Below are positions 9,302-17,066 of a stretch of 36,417 nt of DNA, in pieces (the stretch's first letter is position 1; each line of letters opens with the position of its first letter). The notes under the pieces were generated by a model. That model was not told the origin of the DNA, searched no databases, and saw only the letters and a program-made list of their open reading frames with translations. The stretch is from assembly GCA_903878115.1 (NCBI GenBank), contig CAIRGO010000132.1, positions 1 to 36,417 on the forward strand, read 5' to 3'. Made by a program: the position numbers and the translations under genes. Source of the DNA: Akkermansiaceae bacterium. GTDB taxonomy: Bacteria > Verrucomicrobiota > Verrucomicrobiia > Verrucomicrobiales > Akkermansiaceae.

Positions 9302-9540
9302 GCTTTCCATCCGATGGTTTCTAGTTCGTCAAAAAATCCTTCAAGATCACGACGTGCGGTGTTTTCATCCACTTCGTATTTTTCCTGCATCGCCTCAAGA
9401 ATTTGTGCCTCGGTCATGCCAGTTTGCAACATTTTCACCAACACTAATCCAGTGGTGTTCAGTTGATACGTCTCACCGCGCACCGGATCAAAGGCGAAAC
9501 CACGGTCATTGAGCAACAAATCAGATAATTGTGTTTTCAT
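9298..9540 (-). CDS. PqqD-like peptide-binding protein
   Basis: An 80-residue protein of the PqqD type. It shows the family pattern of FDPVRGETYQLNTTG, then a helix, then a C-terminal winged-helix-like half ending DLEGFFDELETIGWKA. PqqD and its relatives (RiPP recognition elements) bind a precursor peptide and present it to a modifying enzyme. No radical SAM partner is present here; instead the stop codon overlaps the start of an ATP-grasp ligase, which suggests the ligase is its partner. I looked for a short precursor gene upstream, in and around 10259-10580, and found none that is convincing. The peptide or small molecule it binds may be encoded elsewhere. Confidence 0.8.
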   Translation of the reverse strand: MKTQLSDLLLNDRGFAFDPVRGETYQLNTTGLVLVKMLQTGMTEAQILEAMQEKYEVDENTARRDLEGFFDELETIGWKA

Positions 9541-9553
9541 TACGAGTGGTTGT

Positions 9554-10258
9554 TTATTTTGCTTTTTTGCCCGCTAACAAATCATAGCCTTCTTGGGCAT
9601 ATTGATACGTTGGTTGCAATGCGAGGATTTTGCTAAACCCTTGCATGGCTTCACGTTTGTTACCGACATAAAAATCGGACCACGCCGCACCACTCATCGC
9701 ATCAATGTCATCGGGATAGAAGGAAAGAATTCGTTTATACATCGACAAAGATTTGCGATAGTCCCTAGTTGCATAAGCCTGCGCCGCCAGCACCATGGAT
9801 GCACGATAGTTACTGGGAACAAGTCGCACCAATCCTTCTGCAGCTCGTTTGATTTTCACCTCGTCTTTCACACCCTGCGCCACATCAAGCAGACCGATCG
9901 CACAATTGATCGATGATGGTTCAATTTTTTGCGCCGCGAGATACGTCTCCTCTGCTTTGATGTAATCATTTTTCAGATACGATAGCCATGCGTAGCGAAT
10001 CAAACTAAGAAATTTGTCGCCATCGGTTTTTTGATACATGACCAAATTTTTGATTGCTTCATCGTATTCTTTGTTAGTTTCCGCAGTCTTCGATGCCTCC
10101 CAATATTCAGCACTCGTTTTGGTCGGTTTTTCTTCTGGCTTTTGCGGTTCTGCAACGCCCGTAAGCATCAACAATCCAGGCAAGATAAGCGGGATCGAAC
10201 GACGAAGCCAAACAACAGGTGAGAACAAATGCGCGAGGGTTGTGTTTTTATTTTTCAT
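9554..10258 (-). CDS. Exported or membrane-anchored TPR protein
   Basis: A 234-residue protein starting at the ATG at 10258. An in-frame GTG at 10300 and ATG at 10294 would add a polar extension before the hydrophobic segment. Residues 15-30 are hydrophobic (SIPLILPGLLMLTGVA) and act as a signal peptide or anchor, followed by a Pro/Glu/Lys-rich linker. From about residue 50 the rest is tetratricopeptide repeats, with recognisable helices such as AEETYLAAQKIEP, SLSMYKRILSFYPDD and AMQGFSKILALQPT. It is the first gene of the operon, 13 bases before the PqqD-like gene. A periplasmic scaffold role for the downstream membrane peptidase is plausible but is inference. Confidence 0.78.
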   Translation of the reverse strand: MKNKNTTLAHLFSPVVWLRRSIPLILPGLLMLTGVAEPQKPEEKPTKTSAEYWEASKTAETNKEYDEAIKNLVMYQKTDGDKFLSLIRYAWLSYLKNDYIKAEETYLAAQKIEPSSINCAIGLLDVAQGVKDEVKIKRAAEGLVRLVPSNYRASMVLAAQAYATRDYRKSLSMYKRILSFYPDDIDAMSGAAWSDFYVGNKREAMQGFSKILALQPTYQYAQEGYDLLAGKKAK

Positions 10259-10325
10259 ATCGGTAGTGCTTGCGTTACGAGTGAAGTAAACCATCCCCAC
10301 GTAAAGATATGATGTGAATAATGAT

Positions 10326-10361
10326 TTTTTTTGTAAAGAGTTTGTTAAGCTTATGGCTTCT
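10326..10361 (+). repeat. Imperfect direct repeat, copy A
   Basis: Starts with a T run, then GTAAAGAGTTTGTTAAG and ATGGCTTCT. It matches the copy at 10546-10581 at about 30 of 36 positions by hand alignment. The copies are 220 bases apart. Confidence 0.6.
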
Positions 10362-10383
10362 ATGAAAGACCGCTCGCAGCCCT

Positions 10384-10392
10384 TGTTATAAT
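10384..10392 (+). promoter_or_regulatory. Extended -10 promoter element
   Basis: TGTTATAAT is a perfect extended -10 sequence (TGnTATAAT). No good -35 hexamer lies 17 bases upstream, which extended -10 promoters can tolerate. It points right into a gene-free interval, so a transcript would be non-coding or antisense to the gene at 10581-11345. Confidence 0.4.
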
Positions 10393-10398
10393 GACGGC

Positions 10399-10552
10399 AT
10401 CACAATTTGTGAAAATGATGCTATGCATTTGAATGCGTTTTCGCAGTAACCGGAATTTTGAGTGGTGGAATTCTTTTTCTCTAAAAACGCACCAAAGGTG
10501 CAAGCGCTCCAGAGCCTCATGGACGTGCTATGGGAAGACTGTGAGTTTTTTT
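10399..10552 (+). ncRNA. Possible small structured RNA
   Basis: Tentative. It lies downstream of an extended -10 box. Perfect 7-base arms GCGTTTT (10435-10441) and AAAACGC (10484-10490) enclose a second pair GAATT/AATTC, and an immediately following hairpin GCACC-AAA-GGTGC lies at 10489-10501. A run of seven T ends the region at 10546-10552, although no strong GC-rich stem sits right before it. I recognise no known RNA family. Confidence 0.25.
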
Positions 10553-10581
10553 GTAGAGAGTTTGATAAGATGATGGCCTCT
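10546..10581 (+). repeat. Imperfect direct repeat, copy B
   Basis: Starts with seven T residues, then GTAGAGAGTTTGATAAG and ATGGCCTCT. It reaches the last base of the stop codon of the neighbouring minus-strand gene. The partner copy is at 10326-10361. Confidence 0.6.
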
Positions 10582-11345
10582 CAAACACTCAACAGAAACT
10601 GATCTTCGTTCTTCAACTCACCGATCAAGCGCATGCGATAGACGTGCTTGGCGGGGTCGATGAATCCTTGCGATAGACCCGCTTGTGAGAACACCACTGC
10701 ATTCCCATCCGATTCTTCCCAGTGTAGCAATGCTCTGCCGCCTGGGTTCACACATTGCGCATATAAGTTGTGATCAAACTCTTCTTTTTCATGCACTTCT
10801 CCATCGTGAATATGGACCGTAGGAAAATACAAACGATCAGCAAGTCGAGTAGGAAAAGTCATCGCCATGGGATGAATTTTTTGCCGTCCTAGTTTGAACT
10901 TGAATACGGCAAAGCCATAATCTTTATAAATGCCTATTTTTTCCAACGCTCCTTCTGGCAAACGAAAGCGCTGATCCAGACGAGAAAAATCTGCCATCTG
11001 CGGCACAAATGATGCCTCAAAGGAACCCACTTGATGCACTTTGAGTTCGCCCAGCGGAGCGGGTGCCGGACCACCAAATGGATCAGCACCCGAATCGCTT
11101 CTAGTAAAACCTCTATCGAGCGATGAGAAAAAATTTGGGAACTTACTTAGGTCGATAAATTTAACCGCATCTTCTGCCGAGCCGATAACCACAGGCAAGG
11201 GTAACACCATCGCCACCTCGGTAGGCGTATCAACATTCATCGCGTACACCAAACCTTGTCGCGCGGCAGCCACCATACGAGCAAAAATTCGTGTATTGCT
11301 GACCTCACTCACTTTTCCCGAAAACATGCACATGACAATGCCCAT
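10581..11345 (-). CDS. Conserved-looking protein of unknown function
   Basis: A 254-residue protein that I cannot assign. It has no signal peptide or membrane segment and begins MGIVMCMFSGKVSEVSNTRI; an in-frame TTG at 11354 is an alternative start. The N-terminal part has a long regular alpha/beta pattern (ARMVAAARQGLVYAMNV, then VAMVLPLPVV). A Pro/Gly-rich linker follows (DPFGGPAPAPLG), and the C-terminal half is rich in aromatic and charged residues with a histidine cluster (FPTVHIHDGEVHEKEEFDH). The histidines could bind metal, but that is a guess. It is transcribed alone, and its stop overlaps repeat copy B. It is likely real because of its length, codon use and protein-like composition. 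Confidence 0.6.
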   Translation of the reverse strand: MGIVMCMFSGKVSEVSNTRIFARMVAAARQGLVYAMNVDTPTEVAMVLPLPVVIGSAEDAVKFIDLSKFPNFFSSLDRGFTRSDSGADPFGGPAPAPLGELKVHQVGSFEASFVPQMADFSRLDQRFRLPEGALEKIGIYKDYGFAVFKFKLGRQKIHPMAMTFPTRLADRLYFPTVHIHDGEVHEKEEFDHNLYAQCVNPGGRALLHWEESDGNAVVFSQAGLSQGFIDPAKHVYRMRLIGELKNEDQFLLSV

Positions 11346-11469
11346 ATTAGTCAAAATTTCTGAGTTGTCATGACAATAACAGCGCTGGTCAATGGATCAG
11401 ATCAATTTTCATTGGCTCCGCCACGGGATGTTTGATTGACGTATGGTAACGTATCGATAGCATCAGGGA

Positions 11470-12528
11470 ATGAATGCAGCCTATCGACAATTACTTCTGG
11501 TTACGGGAGTTTGTCTAGGATTGTCGTCTTTTTCATCGGCGGATGAGCCGAAAGATTGGCGCACCGAATTACTGGCAGCAGAGAAAATCCCCACCGATAC
11601 GGATTCGCTCAAAGCATTGAGTCAGAAGTTTCATCTCTCTAGTGATCAATTTGAAAATGCAGTGCAGCGGCTGAGTGCAGACCAATTCGCCAAGCGTCAA
11701 CAAGCGCAAAGTGAGATGTTACTGATGGGCCGGGATGTGTTGCCGCTGATCCGCAAATTGCCTGATTCAGGCAGTCCTGAAGTGCGAGGCCGGCTTGCGG
11801 AAATTGTGCGGATTCTAGAAACGAACGACCGCTGTAGCAAAGATGAAATGTTGCGTTTGGCCGTGACTGGGTTGCTGCAACAGCGGGAAAATCCCAATGC
11901 GGTGCACGAATCTCAAAAAATGTTTGTCGAGATGTTTTCTGAACCCGCTGGGTCGCTGACAAAGGGCTATCGACGCATGAATTTTGTGGCATCGCCAGGC
12001 AAGGACGGCAAGGTGGAAAATGGCATGGCCCAGTTTTGGGGAAGTAAAAATCAGGACGAAGGAGACCAGCGATTGGTGCTGGATGCGAAGTCCGTCACTG
12101 GTGAAGCCGAGTTTCCAAAAAAGTTTCACATCGAGGTCAAAATTAGTGGACTAGCCGGAGGCGAGGGAGCCTATCATGTGGGGGTTTCTGTGGGCAATGT
12201 GCGCGCTCTATTTCATCCTGGATTTACCGATGGCGGCTTTCGTATCGAACGAGTGGACAATCATCAAGTCTTAGTCCCTAACATGAACATGGGGTTTGAT
12301 CCACCAGTGGATAAGTTGCTGCGCATGCAAGTGAAGGTCGAACGACTAAACAACTTGCAAGCAAAAATGGAGGTAGTGATCATCAGTGGCAAAGATCAAT
12401 TTCACAACAGTGCGACACTGCGCCTAAGTGATGTAGGAAAGTTCGACAAGATCAGCCTCGATCGCAGTGGTAGGACAGGCGGCGATGCCATCTTTGATGA
12501 TCTACTGGTCGATTTTTCTGGCAACTAG
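11470..12528 (+). CDS. Secreted protein of unknown function, jelly-roll-like C-terminus
   Basis: A 352-residue exported protein with a signal peptide (MNAAYRQLLLVTGVCLGLSS ending near SSADEP). Residues 30-150 are helical and look like a HEAT-type segment (KRQQAQSEMLLMGRDVLPLI, then SPEVRGRLAEIVRIL). Residues 170-350 are beta-rich with a closing FDDLLVDF strand, as in the concanavalin/LamG-like domains that planctomycetes and verrucomicrobia attach to secreted proteins. The biochemical role is unknown; carbohydrate or surface binding is a guess. It is monocistronic, convergent with alanine racemase 32 bases downstream. Confidence 0.6.
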   Translation: MNAAYRQLLLVTGVCLGLSSFSSADEPKDWRTELLAAEKIPTDTDSLKALSQKFHLSSDQFENAVQRLSADQFAKRQQAQSEMLLMGRDVLPLIRKLPDSGSPEVRGRLAEIVRILETNDRCSKDEMLRLAVTGLLQQRENPNAVHESQKMFVEMFSEPAGSLTKGYRRMNFVASPGKDGKVENGMAQFWGSKNQDEGDQRLVLDAKSVTGEAEFPKKFHIEVKISGLAGGEGAYHVGVSVGNVRALFHPGFTDGGFRIERVDNHQVLVPNMNMGFDPPVDKLLRMQVKVERLNNLQAKMEVVIISGKDQFHNSATLRLSDVGKFDKISLDRSGRTGGDAIFDDLLVDFSGN

Positions 12529-12560
12529 ATATTGGCAATAAAATCATCACGCCGACGAAT

Positions 12561-13688
12561 TTATCCATCAATGTAGATCCGCGAGACGCGTGGTGTGATG
12601 CCGGTAAAAATATGCCACGGGATGGTATCGGCTTTTGCCGCGACTTCGCTAACGGGAATGTGCGGCCCGAAGAGTTCTACTTCATCACCTTCGCAGACAT
12701 CGGCGGCATCGGTGACATCGATCATCATTTGATCCATGGTAACACGACCGAGGATAGGAAAATATTTTCCTCTCACAAAAACCCGTGCTGCATGACCTGA
12801 TACGTGACGTGGATAACCATCACCGTAACCGATGCCAATGGTGGCAACAACAGTAGGACGTTGCGTAACAAATTCCCTGCCGTAAGAAACACCATGTCCT
12901 GCGGGCAATTCACGGATCAAAGTGACACGTGATTTCAGGCTCATCACGGTGCGCAATTTTTTCTGAAACTCTGGCAACGGTGATACTCCGTATAACATCA
13001 GCCCCGGTCGCGATAGATTACATTCTAACGGATCATAACCTAACAACCCTGCACTATTCGCCAAATGCCGCCACTTGAATGCCGCAGGACCTCCGAGATC
13101 ATCGATGATTTTTGCAAAACGCAGGAATTGTTTTTTGGTAAATTCTTCATCTTCATCAGCCGACGGTAAATGCGAGCCGATGCCCTCTACTTCCAGCCCC
13201 GTGAAGGTGCGCAGCGTGGCAAGAACTTCTGGTAAATGATCTGCCACAAAACCACCGCGACCCATCCCGGTATCGACGGCTAGGTGCACGCGCAAGCATT
13301 TCCCCTGCTCACGGGCAATCTGATCAAACGAGCGTGCTTCGGCTATCGATGAAATACAGGGCGTCCAGTCATGTTCGACAATCTCTCTCCGCTCTTCCGA
13401 CCATGTAGCGCCTAACAAATAAATCCGTATCGTGATGCCTGCGCGATGAATCCGCCGCGCTTCACCCACATTCGCAACGCCGAGAAAGGTCACACCTTGC
13501 TTGGCGAAAATCGCAGCGATGTCCTCTAATCCATGGCCATAGGCACCCGCTTTGACCACTGCCATCATTGCAATATTGGGCCAAACTTCATGGGCCACAC
13601 GCAAATTATGTTGCAATGCTGAGGTGTTAATTTCCGCCCAAGCGCGTGGTGGCGAGATCGATTCTGTGGGTTCCACGTGTGTGATCAT
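12561..13688 (-). CDS. alr: Alanine racemase
   Basis: A 375-residue PLP enzyme that converts L-alanine to D-alanine for peptidoglycan. The PLP lysine lies in AVVKAGAYGHG (Lys46), the second catalytic residue is the tyrosine in HGVSYGREF, and GIGYGDGYPR and the RPGLMLYG stretch match the family closely. Length is normal (about 360-375). It has a hydrophilic N-terminus and no signal peptide, so it is cytoplasmic. The glycoside hydrolase gene ends 30 bases upstream on the same strand, so the two may be cotranscribed, although no functional link is evident. Confidence 0.95.
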   Translation of the reverse strand: MITHVEPTESISPPRAWAEINTSALQHNLRVAHEVWPNIAMMAVVKAGAYGHGLEDIAAIFAKQGVTFLGVANVGEARRIHRAGITIRIYLLGATWSEERREIVEHDWTPCISSIAEARSFDQIAREQGKCLRVHLAVDTGMGRGGFVADHLPEVLATLRTFTGLEVEGIGSHLPSADEDEEFTKKQFLRFAKIIDDLGGPAAFKWRHLANSAGLLGYDPLECNLSRPGLMLYGVSPLPEFQKKLRTVMSLKSRVTLIRELPAGHGVSYGREFVTQRPTVVATIGIGYGDGYPRHVSGHAARVFVRGKYFPILGRVTMDQMMIDVTDAADVCEGDEVELFGPHIPVSEVAAKADTIPWHIFTGITPRVSRIYIDG

Positions 13689-13718
13689 AACGTGCTCAAG
13701 TACGGTGGCAAGTGTTGT

Positions 13719-14963
13719 TTAGGGCTCTACGCGAAATGGCACGTTGGCCGTGGCCGCATGGCCTTTGCCATCGGTGACGAAAACAAATAATCGATAACTG
13801 CCAGGCTTTGCGGGAGCATGCATACAAATAGCCGCCGTATTGGGAAGATGCGCCGAAGTAGCGAGCATCGTTGGTTTGATTTCACGATTGTCTTTATCTT
13901 TGCGAATGTCGTCGCCATAGAGTTCCCATCGATAGCTTAAGCTGTCACCATCGGGATCTTTCGCCGTCACACTAGCAGTGATGTTGCTACCGATTTTTAC
14001 GATTTTTTTATTCGCGTCACAAAGCATTGGCAAGATGTGCGGCGCGGCGTTCGGCACTTTTTTTCCTGTCCAAAAATTACGTAATTCATCAACACTCGCT
14101 GTGGTCTCACCTGTAGGAGTGCGCAGGCCAAACCAAGTAAAAGTGGCCTCTTGTTTTTGCCCCCATAAAAACGCATACGATCCGAAACAACGACCACTAG
14201 GTTTGATTGTTTTTTCGTACGCATTGCGCAACGTTTCAGCTTTTTCCGTGCTCGTCTGCTCCACTGGTCTGCCCCATGATGTTTTGGGACGCTCCCAATA
14301 TCCAGCAGGGCCGAATTCGGTGACAACCCATGGTTTTTTCCATTGCGATTTTTCTAAATATCCCCTTAGCGCATGGAGACCTTGATAGGTATTGATGCCG
14401 ATAATATCGAGATCAGGACAATTTTCTGCGACACCCTTTGCCTTTGCCGCCGAGAGCCCTGCCACAGCATTGATCGAAGGATGATTCGGATCGACCTCTT
14501 TCGCCATTTTGCATAGCGCATTAAGTTGCTTCCAGTAGTCCACATTCGTGCCATCACCTTCCGCTTCGTTGCCGATGTTCCAAAGCAATAATGCCGGCGC
14601 ATCACGAAAGGTTTCGATGGTCTTACGCACCCGCGCTAACTGTCGCGCGCAGTGCTCTGGGTTGCGATAACTAAACCACGAGCATTCGCTCTCGATCCAA
14701 ATCCCTGCGCATACCGTAAGTCCGAGTTTTTCCGCTTCTTCTAACAATTCTTTCAACCCATTCTCCGACCATGTTCGCACCGAATTTCCCCCAAGTTGAG
14801 AAAATAATGTTAGATCCTGGTCGCCACCGACTCCTTTGATAAAATACGGCACTCCGCCGCGTTGCAAACCAGTGTCGGTGATCGTAACGGGAATCGGTGC
14901 CGCGGAAGCTAACGCCACCATGATCAAGAAAATCGGCGCGATTTTTGTTAGGAGAGCGTTCAT
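13719..14963 (-). CDS. Secreted TIM-barrel glycoside hydrolase
   Basis: A 414-residue protein. The ATG at 14963 starts a clear signal peptide (hydrophobic IFLIMVALASAA), so I prefer it to the start at 14999. The catalytic barrel fits the GH2/GH5-like clan A pattern: FIKGVGGDQDLTLFSQLGGNSVRTW at the start, WNIGNEAEG with the acid/base glutamate and WVVTEFGPAGYW with the nucleophile glutamate. A C-terminal Ig/PKD-like domain follows (VTAKDPDGDSLSYRWELYGDD to the end FRVEP), probably for substrate or cell-surface contact. Substrate is not readable; beta-glucan or another beta-linked glycan is likely for the clan. Confidence 0.82.
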   Translation of the reverse strand: MNALLTKIAPIFLIMVALASAAPIPVTITDTGLQRGGVPYFIKGVGGDQDLTLFSQLGGNSVRTWSENGLKELLEEAEKLGLTVCAGIWIESECSWFSYRNPEHCARQLARVRKTIETFRDAPALLLWNIGNEAEGDGTNVDYWKQLNALCKMAKEVDPNHPSINAVAGLSAAKAKGVAENCPDLDIIGINTYQGLHALRGYLEKSQWKKPWVVTEFGPAGYWERPKTSWGRPVEQTSTEKAETLRNAYEKTIKPSGRCFGSYAFLWGQKQEATFTWFGLRTPTGETTASVDELRNFWTGKKVPNAAPHILPMLCDANKKIVKIGSNITASVTAKDPDGDSLSYRWELYGDDIRKDKDNREIKPTMLATSAHLPNTAAICMHAPAKPGSYRLFVFVTDGKGHAATANVPFRVEP

Positions 14964-15099
14964 CCACCTCACGATGCTATTGCCCGGCGCAAATGTCAAC
15001 CAGTTGTGCTAGGCACATCCAAGAATATTCAATGTCCTCAGTTAATGGTAAGAGTGTTAGGGATGGTCAACGAATGCGCACAAGAAGAATCTTATGAGA

Positions 15100-16215
15100 T
15101 TACGGTGCGTTACCACTAATGGTGTATTGACCAATGCTAGAGTAGTTTGAATAGCCATCGGCTAGAATATCCCCACGTCCCACACCTGAAACACGCAGGA
15201 AGTAATTGCCAGCGGTCAGAGTCGCAGCAACGGAAGCGTCGGTGAGGGTATCGGGATTGGCGGAAGTAACCACTGCGCCAGTCTCATCAAGGATTTCTAA
15301 GAGCACATCAACGTTTTGGCCGTCGGCATCACCAAGAGCAGAGAACGAGCAAGAGCCGCCAATCGTACTGAAGCTGAAAACATCCTGATCGCCAGTCATT
15401 TCCAAAATACCACTGGCCGAGCGAGATCCGCTGCTGCCGCTCAATGAGGTGGCACTGACGATGCTGTTACTGACCTGATCAACTCGATAGCCGAAGCCGT
15501 TGAGGGTGGTGATTTTATTTAGATCGTTTTCTGTGTTGTTAGCGCTGAGATACTCGCCGCGCGACCATTGCACCAGTAGCTTGTAGTAGCCTACACCCAT
15601 GATGGGGGCCCATCCTACTTCGCCAGTGCCATGCCCTTGATAGTAGGCTTCTGAAGGTGAAATACGTCCGTCGTGAGCTAGGGAAAGCGTATGACCGATT
15701 TCATGTGAAGTGGCCTCGGCAATGTAGCGTGGAACATTGGACAATTGATCCGAAAATACCCAGCAAGGAGTGTCGCCAGTCCAGGTAAACGAGTTTAGGT
15801 AAGCTACGCCACCAGCGGTGCCAAACCATTCATTGTCCGGAGTGATGATGCAACGAATGCGACGATTGGAAGGCGCGGCCAAAAAGACGCTTTCTTCGGT
15901 GGTGACATTGATTTGGAAGGGAGAGTAGTCCTCAGCCGTGCGACGGCAAACTTCCAGCATTTGCGCATTGGTCAGAGTGCCCACGACGCCAGTAGCAGTG
16001 ATTGTACCGCCTCCAGCCCACTGTGTTCCAGAAACTACTTGACCGTCCATGTCCAAATAAGCAACGGCGACCGCACCTGGCAAGCTGTTGAATACAGGAA
16101 CAGTGCTAGGGGGAGAATCGTCGTTGATGATCGAGCCCACCGCTTGAGAATCACTGCGCATTGAGCCAAATAGAATGACACTAGAGAAAGCCTCACAGGA
16201 CAGGGTAACAAACAT
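15100..16215 (-). CDS. Metzincin-like zinc metallopeptidase, probably 5'-truncated
   Basis: A 371-residue protein. HEIGHTLSLAHD (HExxHxxxxxHD) is a metzincin zinc site, in which Ser replaces the usual Gly before the third ligand pair. A later IMGVGY fits the Met-turn. The last 110 residues are a pre-peptidase C-terminal (PPC)-type beta domain (DQDVFSFSTIGGSCSFSAL, later GNYFLRVSGVG). The start is odd: there is no proper signal peptide, and residues 24-34 (AVGSIINDDSP) resemble the last strand of a Calx-beta domain. A stop codon lies just upstream in frame, and only 156 bases separate it from the divergent gene. The simplest reading is loss of the 5' part; an alternative is an unusual leader. 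Confidence 0.65.
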   Translation of the reverse strand: MFVTLSCEAFSSVILFGSMRSDSQAVGSIINDDSPPSTVPVFNSLPGAVAVAYLDMDGQVVSGTQWAGGGTITATGVVGTLTNAQMLEVCRRTAEDYSPFQINVTTEESVFLAAPSNRRIRCIITPDNEWFGTAGGVAYLNSFTWTGDTPCWVFSDQLSNVPRYIAEATSHEIGHTLSLAHDGRISPSEAYYQGHGTGEVGWAPIMGVGYYKLLVQWSRGEYLSANNTENDLNKITTLNGFGYRVDQVSNSIVSATSLSGSSGSRSASGILEMTGDQDVFSFSTIGGSCSFSALGDADGQNVDVLLEILDETGAVVTSANPDTLTDASVAATLTAGNYFLRVSGVGRGDILADGYSNYSSIGQYTISGNAP

Positions 16216-16371
16216 AATATCTCAAAACAAACGATTCCACCTGCCACAAAGTGACAATAAGTTTTCAATGGAAAAAATGCACAAACTGACATATATTTTT
16301 CTAAGGAAAATTGCCAAGGCGTGTCATATTCTACAGCAGCTCATAAGAGATCTTTAATACGAAACAAAAAT

Positions 16372-17058
16372 ATGAAAATTCAGACTTCGACTCATCCCTT
16401 GTCGCGCACCATTGTAGCCATGATCATGGTCACGGCGTTCACTTTATCTTGCGCTGTTTCTAGGGCTGCGATGTTGGCACCAGAGGACGGCGGGCCTACA
16501 GGCCCCAAAGACTGGCCAGTGGATGCCACGAAACATGTGGTCGTGATCAAGCGCGATGCGGCCGATGAGAAACAATCAGCGATAATTGCTGCTGCCGAAG
16601 CTACTCTGGCTTCTCAGCAGGCAATACAAAAAGCAGCGGAGGAGTCAAAAAAAGCCGATCCCGCTGCGGCAGCTATTCCGCAGGACGACAAGACTTGGTG
16701 GTATGAGGAAAAACTCGGCACCCGCATTCCTTATGCCATCACCAACGAGGCGATCACGTACTATGCAGAGTTCGTAAACAATCTCGGTAAAAAAGCATTC
16801 AAAAGTTACGCGCAGCCTTCCAGCAGTCTGGATTATCATGCGAGTGTGACGTCGCTTATCGCATTCTCGATAGATGAAAAAACATTTAAGGACGTGAATG
16901 TGGTGACGATGAATCTTACCTTTTCCGCAAACTTCACCGCAGAGGCGACATCCGGATTGGGATTCTCGAAAACGCGGGTCGTGGTATTGGATGCCTCGAA
17001 CAAAGTGCTGCACATTTCTGGAGACGGGCCCACGGAAGCCGCGATCTTGATGCTTTGA
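16372..17058 (+). CDS. Exported protein of unknown function
   Basis: A 228-residue protein with a signal peptide (TIVAMIMVTAFTLSCAVSRAA); a cysteine at the end of the hydrophobic run raises the possibility of a lipoprotein, but the lipobox is poor. The middle has an alanine/lysine-rich helix (about residues 65-100), and the C-terminal half is mixed alpha/beta (WWYEEKLGTRIPYAIT, then VVTMNLTFSANFTAEA). No family recognised. Its end is 8 bases from the stop of the convergent cupin gene. A GTG at 16321 would add a polar extension before the signal peptide. Confidence 0.6.
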   Translation: MKIQTSTHPLSRTIVAMIMVTAFTLSCAVSRAAMLAPEDGGPTGPKDWPVDATKHVVVIKRDAADEKQSAIIAAAEATLASQQAIQKAAEESKKADPAAAAIPQDDKTWWYEEKLGTRIPYAITNEAITYYAEFVNNLGKKAFKSYAQPSSSLDYHASVTSLIAFSIDEKTFKDVNVVTMNLTFSANFTAEATSGLGFSKTRVVVLDASNKVLHISGDGPTEAAILML

Positions 17059-17066
17059 ATGGGCGA

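Larger units (their letters stand above)
10259..10580. other. Gene-free interval with repeat, promoter and inverted repeats
   Basis: No convincing protein gene lies in this 322-base stretch. It should hold the promoter of the minus-strand operon (10258 leftwards). It also holds an imperfect 36-base direct repeat, an extended -10 sequence pointing right at 10384-10392, a nested pair of inverted repeats at 10435-10490 and a perfect small hairpin at 10489-10501. These are listed separately. Together they make a small transcribed non-coding RNA possible. Confidence 0.5.
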
